This document shows, in pieces, positions 1 through 5,775 of a stretch of 6,144 nucleotides of DNA (positions are counted from its first letter, which is position 1; each line of letters begins with the position of its first letter). The DNA is from Chloroflexi bacterium RBG_16_57_11. Lineage in GTDB: Bacteria > Chloroflexota > Anaerolineae > Anaerolineales > UBA4823. The notes under the pieces are model-generated. The model saw only the letters and a list, made by a program, of their open reading frames with translations, was not told where the DNA came from and did no database searches. Position numbers and translations under genes: made by a program. The DNA lies in NCBI GenBank assembly GCA_001795165.1, contig MGNS01000104.1, positions 54,476 through 60,619 of the forward strand, in the 5' to 3' direction.

Positions 1-1
1 C

Positions 2-2122
2 GATCCGCTGCGTAGGGATGAATTACTCATCCATACCTTCGCCAGAGCCGTCCAACAGGCGTATCGTTACCGGGCCAAAACCGACATACCGACCTGGTTT
101 TTTTCTTTTCTGTTTCAGGAGCTGCCGAAATCTACCCTCCAGGAGCGCCGCGCAGATCTGCCTGTGCTGTTATTCGCTTTAGCAGACCTCGATCCCCAGC
201 AAATTGCTGACGCCCTCAATCGGGACGCCAGCCGGGTGAAATCCCGGTTGGACAAGCTAGAAAAAGAACCACAGACCATGCTGACCAAGGCGGGGCTACC
301 AGCAGAGATAACCAACGATGTAAAGACCGGACCCTCCTGGCGGCAGGCTTTACAACAGCGCTACACGGCACCCGTTCTGGAGGACGAACAGCTTGAGGCG
401 CTGGCGGGCAAGGTCGTCGAGCAGGCAGAAAAGCGCACTACCGTCCGGCGCAGATGGGTATTGTTGCAGGAGCTGGTCTTGCTGGGGCTGGTCGCTCTGG
501 GGGTTGCCGGGCTGATCATGGCGTCCGATTTCATCGGCTACGATTTTTTCGCCCCCGACACGGTAACACCCATGCCACCCACCAACACAATCCTGGCAAC
601 CCGCCCGGTGAGGCGGGAGACCGCCTCAGTGGTCCAGGTCGACCCTCACACCACACCTCGACCGACCCGCTATCCTACCCCCAGCCCGGTTGAGCCATCG
701 GTGCGCCTTCCCCCGCTGACGGTCGATTCCAGCCCGATCTCGATCCTGGAGCGCCTGAGCATTGGAGACCAGTTCTGGCAGACCGCCTGGGGCGAAATGG
801 CCACCATCCTCTACGGGCCGCCCGGCTATCTGGGGCCAGATCGAACCTTCCGTAGCCAGATCTGGCTGAGCGAGGATCAGGCGCGTATACAGAATGGTCT
901 AATGGCAGGGCCGCCGGACGAAGTTTGGATAGGCAACCATGGCCAGCTATACGCGGTGAAATTCGATGACAATTCCACCCCGCGCTTAGAACTGGTCAAC
1001 ACAGGACCACAAAAGCGCCCGTCTGTGGGTGCACTGGGGCTGATTTTCGATCCATTAAAGACCCTTGGAGGTGAGAGGATCAACCCACGCAACTGGCAAA
1101 TTCGTATCGTGGAGCTTGACCAGGTCGCCGGCAGAGCCACCCTGGTGGTCGAATTGCTGGATGCCACTGGGGCCCGCTCCGCCCGGCTGTGGCTGGACAC
1201 CCAGAACAGCTTTGTCCTGCGCCACCAGCAATTTCGTAATCCCGGCGATACCAGCCCGGCAATCGAGGTTATTTTCACCCGCATTGCTTTCGACACAGCT
1301 TTCCCAAATCAAAGCCTGTTCGACTTCGAAAACCCGTACTGGGGAAACTTCGCCTTTGACCCACGAGGGAGGCCGTCGCGCGTTACCCCGGTCCTTCCCA
1401 GCACACAGGTTCGTTCTGGCGATCCCCAGCCTCCCTTCACTACCCCGCCAACAGGCTTCGATCCGGCCCAAAGTCAATTGAGCTTTCTCTATCCAGCGGA
1501 TTTCGATCTACACTCCCCCGCTGCCATGGTGGAGGTGTTCGCGGAGACATATCACCTGGGAAGCGCTACATTTGCCAACCCATGGTGGATGGTTTGCGAG
1601 CGCTCGCCGGATGGCAGGCGAATCGCAGCCGTCAGCCATCCACTGCTGTCCGCGCGTTCATCCCCTTCCGTTTACTTGCTCGACCTTACCGTTATGGGTG
1701 CGCGCACACAGCGCAACCTCCCGATCGCCAATGTTAGCGAGCTGGCCTTTTCCCCAGACAGTCGCCAGTTAGCTTTGTTGGGCAAAGGAGAATATAACGA
1801 TTCCCTGTACCTGGCGGATCTGGAAGCGGACGAGCTGCGAATGCTGGCAATCCTGGACAAGGCCCACAGCCTGGCCTGGAGCCCGGCTGGCGACCAGATC
1901 CTCCTGATCAGCGAACTCCCCAGGCTCCCTGGCGAGGAGGATTTCGTTATTTTCGACGCTGCTACAGGGAAGGAGGTTCGCAACGCAACCTACGACGCTG
2001 CGAGCCTGCCCACCGATATCCCAGACCAGGGTGAGCCATTTGGCCCATGGTATGATAATTCCTCCCAGAACGGTGGGCTGGAGGCTTGTGCGGCACCGCC
2101 GGCGCCGGATGCAGCACCCTGA
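2..2122 (+). CDS. Membrane-anchored sigma-70-like protein with LolA/RseB-like and TolB-like extracytoplasmic domains (5' partial)
   Basis: The frame is open from the left edge to TGA at 2120-2122 (706 residues visible), so the start lies upstream. A GTG at 164 is in frame but has no Shine-Dalgarno sequence and would cut through conserved sequence. Visible residues 7-38 resemble ECF sigma region 2 (TFARAV..AYRYR...PTWFF). Residues about 52-88 resemble region 4 (ADLDPQQIADALN, then RVKSRLDKLEK), but the usual linker between the regions is almost absent. One transmembrane helix follows RRR at about residues 152-174, so positive-inside topology puts the sigma-like part in the cytoplasm. Next come a Thr/Pro-rich linker (about 185-235), a LolA/RseB-like beta domain (about 245-445, ending near LWLDTQNSFVLRHQQF and SLFDF) and three PD40-like repeats (SPDGRRIA, SPDSRQLALLG, SPAGDQILLIS). 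By analogy with fused ECF sensors it may couple an envelope signal to transcription. That role is inferred, and the degenerate sigma part may not bind polymerase. Confidence 0.88.
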   Translation, partial: DPLRRDELLIHTFARAVQQAYRYRAKTDIPTWFFSFLFQELPKSTLQERRADLPVLLFALADLDPQQIADALNRDASRVKSRLDKLEKEPQTMLTKAGLPAEITNDVKTGPSWRQALQQRYTAPVLEDEQLEALAGKVVEQAEKRTTVRRRWVLLQELVLLGLVALGVAGLIMASDFIGYDFFAPDTVTPMPPTNTILATRPVRRETASVVQVDPHTTPRPTRYPTPSPVEPSVRLPPLTVDSSPISILERLSIGDQFWQTAWGEMATILYGPPGYLGPDRTFRSQIWLSEDQARIQNGLMAGPPDEVWIGNHGQLYAVKFDDNSTPRLELVNTGPQKRPSVGALGLIFDPLKTLGGERINPRNWQIRIVELDQVAGRATLVVELLDATGARSARLWLDTQNSFVLRHQQFRNPGDTSPAIEVIFTRIAFDTAFPNQSLFDFENPYWGNFAFDPRGRPSRVTPVLPSTQVRSGDPQPPFTTPPTGFDPAQSQLSFLYPADFDLHSPAAMVEVFAETYHLGSATFANPWWMVCERSPDGRRIAAVSHPLLSARSSPSVYLLDLTVMGARTQRNLPIANVSELAFSPDSRQLALLGKGEYNDSLYLADLEADELRMLAILDKAHSLAWSPAGDQILLISELPRLPGEEDFVIFDAATGKEVRNATYDAASLPTDIPDQGEPFGPWYDNSSQNGGLEACAAPPAPDAAP
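455..523 (+). other. Single transmembrane segment of the sigma-like sensor protein
   Basis: About 23 codons encode an uninterrupted hydrophobic run (core LVLLGLVALGVAGLIMA) directly after the basic triplet RRR. It separates the sigma-like N-terminal part from the Thr/Pro-rich linker and beta domains. The preceding charge favours N-in/C-out topology. It lies too deep in the protein to be a cleavable signal peptide. Confidence 0.85.
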
Positions 2123-2126
2123 TGCG

Positions 2127-3272
2127 CTATTCCGCCAGCACCTGGCGGGCGATCACCAGGCGCTGGATTTCACTGGTGCCCTCGCCGATGGTCATCAGCC
2201 GCGCATCGCGATAGATGCGCTCTACCGGGTATTCCCGGCTATAGCCATAGCCGCCGTGGATCTGAATGGCGTCCCGGCAGACACGCTCGGCCATTTCGGT
2301 GGCGAACAGCTTGGCCATCGAGGCTTCCTTCGTAAAAGGCCGCCCTTGCCCTTTAAGCCAGGCAGCCTGATAAATCATCAGGCGGGCGGCGTGGATCTGC
2401 GTGGCGGCATCGGCGAGCATCCACTGGATAGCCTGGTAGTCGGCGATGGGGTGACCAAACGCCTGCCGCTCTCGGGCGTACTGGCGAGCGGCTTCGAAAG
2501 CCGCCTGGGCCAGGCCAACGGCCAGGGCGCCGATGCTGATCCGGCCGCCGTCCAGCACCACCAGGGCCTGAGGCAAACCACCTCCCTCGGGGCCTAACAG
2601 GTAATCCGCCGGCACGCGCACACCCTCATAGGTGACCGCGTTGGTGGGCGAGCCTTTCAATCCCATCTTCTTTTCAGGCGGTCCGATATGCACCCCAGGG
2701 ATGTCTGTAGGAACGATCACCATGCACAACGTGCGCGAGCCGCCGGCCGTATCCGTCCGCACAAGGGTAACGATAAAGTCAGCAATGCTGGCGTTGGTGC
2801 ACCACGCCTTGCTGCCATCGATCACCCACTCCTCCCCCTGGCGCACGGCCCGGGTGCGCACTCCCTTAAGATCGGATCCGGCCCCTGGCTCGGTCAGCGC
2901 CAGGGCTGCCAGCCTGCCCTGACCGCTGGCGGCTGGGGGAAGGAAGCGTCCTTTCTGATCCGGCGTGCCAAACAGGGCGATGGGGGCGCAACCAAGCCCA
3001 TTGTGAGCCGAGATCGCCAGAGCGGTGCTGCCGCAGCCCCAGCCCAGCTCTTCGATGGCAATAGCGGCGCTGACCGGATCCACCCCCGCACCGCCGTATT
3101 CCTCCGGGACGTTCAGACCCAACAACCCCAAAGGACCCATCTTACGGGCTGCCTCCCAATTAAAGCGCGCTTCCTCGTCCACCTCGTGCGCCCGCGGCTT
3201 GACCTCGCGGGCGACGAAGTCGTGTAGGGCTTCCCGCCACATCCGTTGCTCATCCGAAAGATCGAAGTCCAT
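2127..3272 (-). CDS. Acyl-CoA dehydrogenase (FAD-dependent, short-chain type)
   Basis: Complete 381-residue member of the acyl-CoA dehydrogenase family, close to the usual 380. It would oxidise an acyl-CoA to the trans-2-enoyl-CoA using FAD and pass electrons to electron-transfer flavoprotein in the cytoplasm. Visible motifs in order: N-terminal helical domain (LSDEQRMWREALHDFVAREV); the first family signature, ALTEPGAGSD, at 125-134; the beta-domain segment DGSKAWCTN at 152-160; the second signature, QIHGGYGYSREYPVERIYRD, at 337-356; and GEGTSEIQRLVIAR near the C-terminus, with E364 at the catalytic-base position used in short- and medium-chain enzymes. The isovaleryl/long-chain alternative base position carries G (LDGGRISIG), which supports the short-chain layout. 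Substrate length and branching cannot be read from this. The ATG at 3272 follows GGGGAGGG by 4 bases. No ETF or thiolase gene is adjacent. The gene converges on its plus-strand neighbour, with 4 bases between the stop codons. Confidence 0.97.
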   Translation of the reverse strand: MDFDLSDEQRMWREALHDFVAREVKPRAHEVDEEARFNWEAARKMGPLGLLGLNVPEEYGGAGVDPVSAAIAIEELGWGCGSTALAISAHNGLGCAPIALFGTPDQKGRFLPPAASGQGRLAALALTEPGAGSDLKGVRTRAVRQGEEWVIDGSKAWCTNASIADFIVTLVRTDTAGGSRTLCMVIVPTDIPGVHIGPPEKKMGLKGSPTNAVTYEGVRVPADYLLGPEGGGLPQALVVLDGGRISIGALAVGLAQAAFEAARQYARERQAFGHPIADYQAIQWMLADAATQIHAARLMIYQAAWLKGQGRPFTKEASMAKLFATEMAERVCRDAIQIHGGYGYSREYPVERIYRDARLMTIGEGTSEIQRLVIARQVLAE

Positions 3273-3276
3273 TTTG

Positions 3277-3284
3277 CCCTCCCC
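3277..3284 (-). promoter_or_regulatory. Ribosome binding site of the acyl-CoA dehydrogenase
   Basis: On the minus strand GGGGAGGG ends 4 bases before the ATG at 3272. It matches the anti-Shine-Dalgarno core well and fixes this start, which also gives the family's normal N-terminus. Confidence 0.8.
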
Positions 3285-3323
3285 AAAACGAAGTCATGAC
3301 CAATTCCATCCTGCCTCCAAGCC

Positions 3324-3356
3324 AGGTGCATTGCACTTTTAAAGTGCAATGCACCT
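3324..3356. repeat. Perfect 33-bp palindrome made of two nested smaller palindromes
   Basis: The left arm AGGTGCATTGCACTTT (3324-3339) and right arm AAAGTGCAATGCACCT (3341-3356) are exact reverse complements around one central T. Each arm contains its own interrupted palindrome: GTGCA-T-TGCAC at 3326-3336 and GTGCA-A-TGCAC at 3344-3354, centres 18 bp apart. It lies 19 bases after the stop of the upstream minus-strand gene and about 50 bases before the dehydrogenase start. No T-run follows on either strand, so it is not a standard intrinsic terminator. It could be a double operator, a U-tract-less hairpin between the two genes, or a copy of a dispersed repeat. Confidence 0.75.
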
Positions 3357-3374
3357 AAATGCATCTAATCGAGC

Positions 3375-4907
3375 TCACCCCAGTGAATCCTGGTTCACCC
3401 AGCCCACCAGGCCGCCGAAATCAATTTTCCACCAGTAATAGCCTTTTGCCAAGACCCCATTCAGAAGGTGATCAAGGATAGTGCCTTGCTGGCCCGGGGT
3501 GACCACCCCCAGCGGGGCGTAGTTGGTGCCCGGTCCCAGGCGCAGGTTAACTTCACTCGTTTCGATGATCGATACCGTTTGGCCAGCCCGAAATCGATCC
3601 GATCGCTCTTCAGGTTGCACCACCACCATCAGCATGCCGTTGGCGACCACCCGCTCGATCCTGGCAGGAGAGCCAGCCGCCTCGGTCGGTGAGGTTGTTA
3701 CAGATGGCGCAGGCTTGTCCAGCTCGGCATTTGGGCTGTTGACCACCTCCCCGTTGACAACCATGGTGGACGAGCCGCCGCCATCCATTGCAATGCCCCA
3801 GGTTGCGCCCAAGCGAGTCTTGGCGAAGACCCCCAGCTCGGCCATGCTCATCCCCAGGCTGCGCAAGCGATCGCGCCCATCCACGACGATGAAAAAAACA
3901 TGCTCCTCGTTAAAGGCGATGGCGGTGCGCGGGTTTCGCAGCACCGCGCCCAGGTCATCCAGAGCCGCGATGATCCCATCGCTCAAGAAGGTGAAGCTGC
4001 CCGACACGCTGGCGTAAGCGCCTTCCCAGCTTTGCGGGTTAGGCGTCTGGCAATCGGGCAGGAAATGGCGCAGCTCCTGCGAAACGCCCAGCTTATCCCC
4101 GACGGCGATCTTACCCAGCAGGGAACGAGCAGCTTTGCCCACCGCCGAGAGCACCACGTGATCGAAGGGGATCAGCATCGAACCTTTGGCTTCGACTACC
4201 TGGCGCACGACGCCCGAAATCATGCTGGGCTCCGGAGCAAAGCCCAGGGGTTGGCGCAGCTCGACAAGGATATCGATCCCCTGATCGCTTTCCTTCATCA
4301 CTGGTGTGACAGCGTCATATTGCGGCGTAAACAGGATCAGGTCGTTCTCGCTATGCGGGAGGTTGATGCCATCAAACGGGAAAGCCTCACCCGTCTTTTC
4401 CAGGGTGATGATCTGCTTGCCGGGGCGGTGCACCACGCAGGCGCCGATAAAAGCGCGGCGATCATCCGTCCAGACAAAGCCGCTGCTGTTCTGGCGATCG
4501 GTAAAGCGCTTGGCATACCAGCCGGAGTGGATCTGCCCGCTCCAGGGCACGCCGGTTTGGGTGTCGAAGAACGAGCCGTTGATGGCGACGACCACCTGGT
4601 TTCGTGGTCCCCACTCGCCGCCCCAGGCATTGAGCGCCTGGTCGTAGCGGACTGCCTGATCGCGCACGGTCTCTGAGCCGCCGCTCAATCGCCCCTGGCC
4701 GATGCTGCTCTCCAGAGTCACCTGGGGATTCGCGCGCTGCATACGGGCGACATAAACCCGGTTCGGGCCGGGGAGGTGAAACTCGCGATATTCGATCCCC
4801 GGGGTAAGCGGCTGCCAGAGCGACGTAGCGGCGCGAACCCCTCGGTGCGCCGGAAGCGCTTGCAGGAGCAGGAGCAGGCTGATGACGATCCGCAGTCGGG
4901 TGCGCAT
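3375..4907 (-). CDS. Secreted phosphodiester glycosidase (NAGPA) domain protein with C-terminal SH3b domain
   Basis: A 510-residue exported protein. A signal peptide spans about residues 1-26 (MRTRLR, then hydrophobic VISLLLLLQALPA, likely cleavage after GVRA). The NAGPA-type domain (phosphodiester glycosidase family) fills about 105-430, with AINGSFFD at 108-115, RNPRTAIAF at 325-332, VFFIVVDGR at 337-345, GMSMAELGVFA at 352-362 and the hallmark AMDGGGSSTMVVNGEVVN at 373-390. The family is related to the mammalian enzyme that uncovers mannose-6-phosphate; bacterial members are thought to act on sugar-phosphodiester or envelope glycans. A bacterial SH3 domain (about 445-510: VNLRLGPGTNYAPLGVV...WWKIDF...GWVNQDSL) probably binds the cell wall or a peptide. 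There are only two cysteines, C157 and C286, which could pair outside the cell. ATG 4907 is the first possible start after an in-frame TGA and has no Shine-Dalgarno sequence; a strong -10 element lies just upstream, suggesting a leaderless message. The exact substrate is unknown. Confidence 0.94.
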   Translation of the reverse strand: MRTRLRIVISLLLLLQALPAHRGVRAATSLWQPLTPGIEYREFHLPGPNRVYVARMQRANPQVTLESSIGQGRLSGGSETVRDQAVRYDQALNAWGGEWGPRNQVVVAINGSFFDTQTGVPWSGQIHSGWYAKRFTDRQNSSGFVWTDDRRAFIGACVVHRPGKQIITLEKTGEAFPFDGINLPHSENDLILFTPQYDAVTPVMKESDQGIDILVELRQPLGFAPEPSMISGVVRQVVEAKGSMLIPFDHVVLSAVGKAARSLLGKIAVGDKLGVSQELRHFLPDCQTPNPQSWEGAYASVSGSFTFLSDGIIAALDDLGAVLRNPRTAIAFNEEHVFFIVVDGRDRLRSLGMSMAELGVFAKTRLGATWGIAMDGGGSSTMVVNGEVVNSPNAELDKPAPSVTTSPTEAAGSPARIERVVANGMLMVVVQPEERSDRFRAGQTVSIIETSEVNLRLGPGTNYAPLGVVTPGQQGTILDHLLNGVLAKGYYWWKIDFGGLVGWVNQDSLG

Positions 4908-4914
4908 ACGCGGG

Positions 4915-4969
4915 TATCATACCATGAAAGCCGGGACAGGATTTTCCGGACAGTCATGGGGATATGATA
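4915..4969. promoter_or_regulatory. Inverted repeat spanning the divergent promoter region
   Basis: TATCATA (4915-4921) is mirrored by TATGATA (4963-4969), and CCATG (4922-4926) by CATGG (4955-4959); the second copy carries 3 extra bases between the two parts. Each outer arm overlaps a -10-like element, one for each direction. The repeat may simply reflect two similar promoters facing apart, or form an operator through which the AbrB-type antitoxin controls both genes. Confidence 0.4.
4916..4924 (-). promoter_or_regulatory. Extended -10 promoter element for the NAGPA-domain gene
   Basis: On the minus strand the sequence reads TGGTATGAT, a TGn extended -10 with hexamer TATGAT (5 of 6 to TATAAT). 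It places transcription start at about 4907-4909, at or within 2 bases of the ATG. No convincing -35 hexamer lies 16-18 bases upstream, which is tolerable for extended -10 promoters. Assignment is by pattern only. Confidence 0.5.
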
Positions 4970-4973
4970 TACT
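4968..4973 (+). promoter_or_regulatory. -10 element of the toxin-antitoxin operon
   Basis: TATACT matches the TATAAT consensus at 5 of 6 positions. A weak -35-like CGGACA (4947-4952) sits 15 bases upstream, shorter than ideal. Transcription would begin at about 4980, giving a leader of about 22 bases before the antitoxin ATG. An overlapping TATGAT at 4963-4968 is an alternative. Confidence 0.45.
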
Positions 4974-4976
4974 TAC

Positions 4977-4990
4977 AACGTAATTACATT
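4977..4990. promoter_or_regulatory. Candidate autoregulatory operator of the toxin-antitoxin operon
   Basis: The 8-bp palindrome GTAATTAC (4980-4987) extends to a 14-bp near-palindrome (AAC-GTAATTAC-ATT in frame of symmetry, one mismatched pair). It covers the predicted transcription start and stops just before the Shine-Dalgarno sequence. AbrB/MazE-type antitoxins commonly repress their own operon from short AT-rich palindromes in this position. The functional assignment is inference. Confidence 0.35.
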
Positions 4991-5001
4991 TAGGAGTTGC
5001 G

Positions 5002-5250
5002 ATGCTGAGAAAAGTATTTAAGACCGGCAACAGCCTGGTCATTTCCTTGCCCAAAGACGCATTGGATTATTTAGGCCTGGCAGAAGGGATGGAGGTGGCT
5101 GTCGATCTGGATCGCGAGAAGCGACAAATCGTGATTACCCCGGTCGAGAAGCCACTGGCGATTGCCGGCGTGGATGAAAACTTTGCCCGCCAGGTAGCGG
5201 AGTTCATCGAGCAGTATCGTCCCGCGCTGGAAGCGCTTTCAAAGGAATGA
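5002..5250 (+). CDS. AbrB/MazE (SpoVT-AbrB) family antitoxin
   Basis: An 82-residue protein with an N-terminal swapped-hairpin AbrB-type DNA-binding domain at about 1-48. Its typical motif is visible: KVFKTGNSLVISLPKDAL, then LGLAEGMEVAVDLD and QIVITPV. In this family the domain dimerises, binds the operon's own promoter, and is sequestered or enhanced by toxin. Residues about 55-82 (DENFARQVAEFIEQYRPALEALSKE) are predicted helical and acidic/amphipathic and would be the segment that neutralises the toxin; that is inferred. AGGAG at 4992-4996, 5 bases before the ATG, supports the start. The next gene starts within this gene's stop codon (ATGA), so the two are co-transcribed and translationally coupled. 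Antitoxin-first order is typical for type II modules. It lies divergent from the NAGPA-domain gene across 94 bases. Confidence 0.94.
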   Translation: MLRKVFKTGNSLVISLPKDALDYLGLAEGMEVAVDLDREKRQIVITPVEKPLAIAGVDENFARQVAEFIEQYRPALEALSKE

Positions 5251-5627
5251 GCTTTCTAACGGTAGAGCAGATCCTCTTTCTACACGCGCGCCTGATCGAT
5301 GAGACAGGCGGCAGCCATGGCGTGCGGGATCTGGGTTTGCTGCTCTCAGCCGTGGGAAGACCACAGGCAAGTTTTGAAGGACAAGATTTATATCCGGACC
5401 CCTTTTCCAAAGCTGCGGCGCTGCTCGATTCGCTAATCCGCAATCACCCATTCATCGATGGGAACAAACGCACGGGTGTAGCGGCAGCGGGCTTGTTCCT
5501 GGTGAGAAATGGTTTCCGTCTTACACCCTCGAATCCAGATCTCGAGGGGTTGGCGATAGCGGCAGCGCAGTCCACATTGGCGATTGAGGATATCGCCTCC
5601 TGGCTGCGGGAACACGCAATTCCGTGA
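5247..5627 (+). CDS. doc: Doc-type (death-on-curing) Fic family toxin
   Basis: A 126-residue protein, the same length as phage P1 Doc. It carries a Fic core with HPFIDGNKRTG at 67-77: H67, F69, D71, N73, K74 and R75 match the Doc form of the motif (HxFx[D/N]xNKR), where Lys replaces the glycine of AMP-transferring Fic proteins. Doc of this type phosphorylates elongation factor Tu and stops translation in the cytoplasm; that reaction is known for P1 Doc and inferred here. Upstream family features are present (TVEQILFLHARLIDETGG, GVRDLGLLLSAVGRPQ), as are the C-terminal helices (AIAAAQSTLAIEDIASWLREH). No inhibitory (S/T)xxxE(G/N) helix is evident in the protein, so inhibition should come from the partner antitoxin. 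It overlaps the antitoxin gene by 4 bases. The reading frame and catalytic residues look intact. Confidence 0.95.
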   Translation: MSFLTVEQILFLHARLIDETGGSHGVRDLGLLLSAVGRPQASFEGQDLYPDPFSKAAALLDSLIRNHPFIDGNKRTGVAAAGLFLVRNGFRLTPSNPDLEGLAIAAAQSTLAIEDIASWLREHAIP

Positions 5628-5712
5628 AATTCCTCCCGAATGGAATAATTATCGCATCGCCTCCTGGACGGCGCTGGTCTGTATTAGCCCTGCCTCGAAG
5701 TCCGCCCAATTA

Positions 5713-5721
5713 TGGTAAACT
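5713..5721 (+). promoter_or_regulatory. Possible extended -10 element of the tricorn-like gene
   Basis: TGGTAAACT fits TGn plus a hexamer with 4 of 6 matches to TATAAT. Transcription would start near 5728, giving a leader of about 48 bases. No good -35 is visible, so this is tentative. Confidence 0.3.
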
Positions 5722-5764
5722 TTGCCTGTCGTCGTACCAGGTTATCCACGAACCAACCTATCCG

Positions 5765-5770
5765 AAGGAG
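5765..5770 (+). promoter_or_regulatory. Ribosome binding site of the tricorn-like gene
   Basis: AAGGAG, a full-strength Shine-Dalgarno sequence, ends 5 bases before the ATG at 5776. It decides the start of a gene that runs off the window. Confidence 0.85.
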
Positions 5771-5775
5771 ATTCA

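Larger units (their letters stand above)
5628..5775. other. Intergenic region between doc and the tricorn-like gene
   Basis: 148 bases without a supported gene. The 12-mer ATCGCCTCCTGG at 5656-5667 repeats a copy inside the end of doc (5592-5603). A short ATTCC/GGAAT stem just after doc (about 5629-5645) lacks a T-run and is not a convincing terminator. A possible promoter and a strong ribosome binding site for the next gene lie at the right end. Confidence 0.5.

Noticed and set aside
2046..2060. Extended -10-like TGGTATGATAAT inside the end of the sigma-like gene; CATGGTATGATA here recurs inverted at 4915-4926
   Set aside because: It is inside coding sequence (PWYDN), has no -35, and would only drive antisense transcription into the dehydrogenase. 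A 12-base match between two sites in a window of this size is expected by chance about once.
2099..2108. CCGGCGCCGG palindrome near the convergent stops as a terminator
   Set aside because: It has no loop and no T-run on either strand; GC-rich coding sequence explains it.
164..2122. GTG at 164 as the start of the sigma-like gene
   Set aside because: There is no Shine-Dalgarno sequence, and the in-frame sequence upstream to base 2 continues the sigma-like similarity, so the gene starts before the window.
2180..2184. GEGTSEIQ in place of the common YEGTSEIQ at the dehydrogenase active site as an anomaly
   Set aside because: Gly before the catalytic Glu is a frequent variant in this family and the catalytic Glu itself is present.
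2031..2597. Long plus-strand open frame (188 codons) opposite the dehydrogenase
   Set aside because: It lies almost wholly antisense to a clear, complete acyl-CoA dehydrogenase, its product has no recognisable domain, and it overlaps the end of the upstream gene. It is a high-GC shadow frame.
3900..4676. Long plus-strand open frame (258 codons) opposite the NAGPA-domain gene
   Set aside because: It is antisense to a protein with signal peptide, NAGPA and SH3b motifs, and its translation shows no family features.
5592..5667. 12-bp direct repeat ATCGCCTCCTGG (5592-5603 and 5656-5667) as attachment or insertion footprint
   Set aside because: Nothing mobile lies between the copies (only the end of doc and a short gap), and a repeat this short can arise by chance.
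5742..5750. TTATCCACG, one mismatch from a DnaA box
   Set aside because: It is a single isolated match with no cluster, no AT-rich unwinding element and no dnaA/dnaN neighbours, so it is not evidence of an origin.
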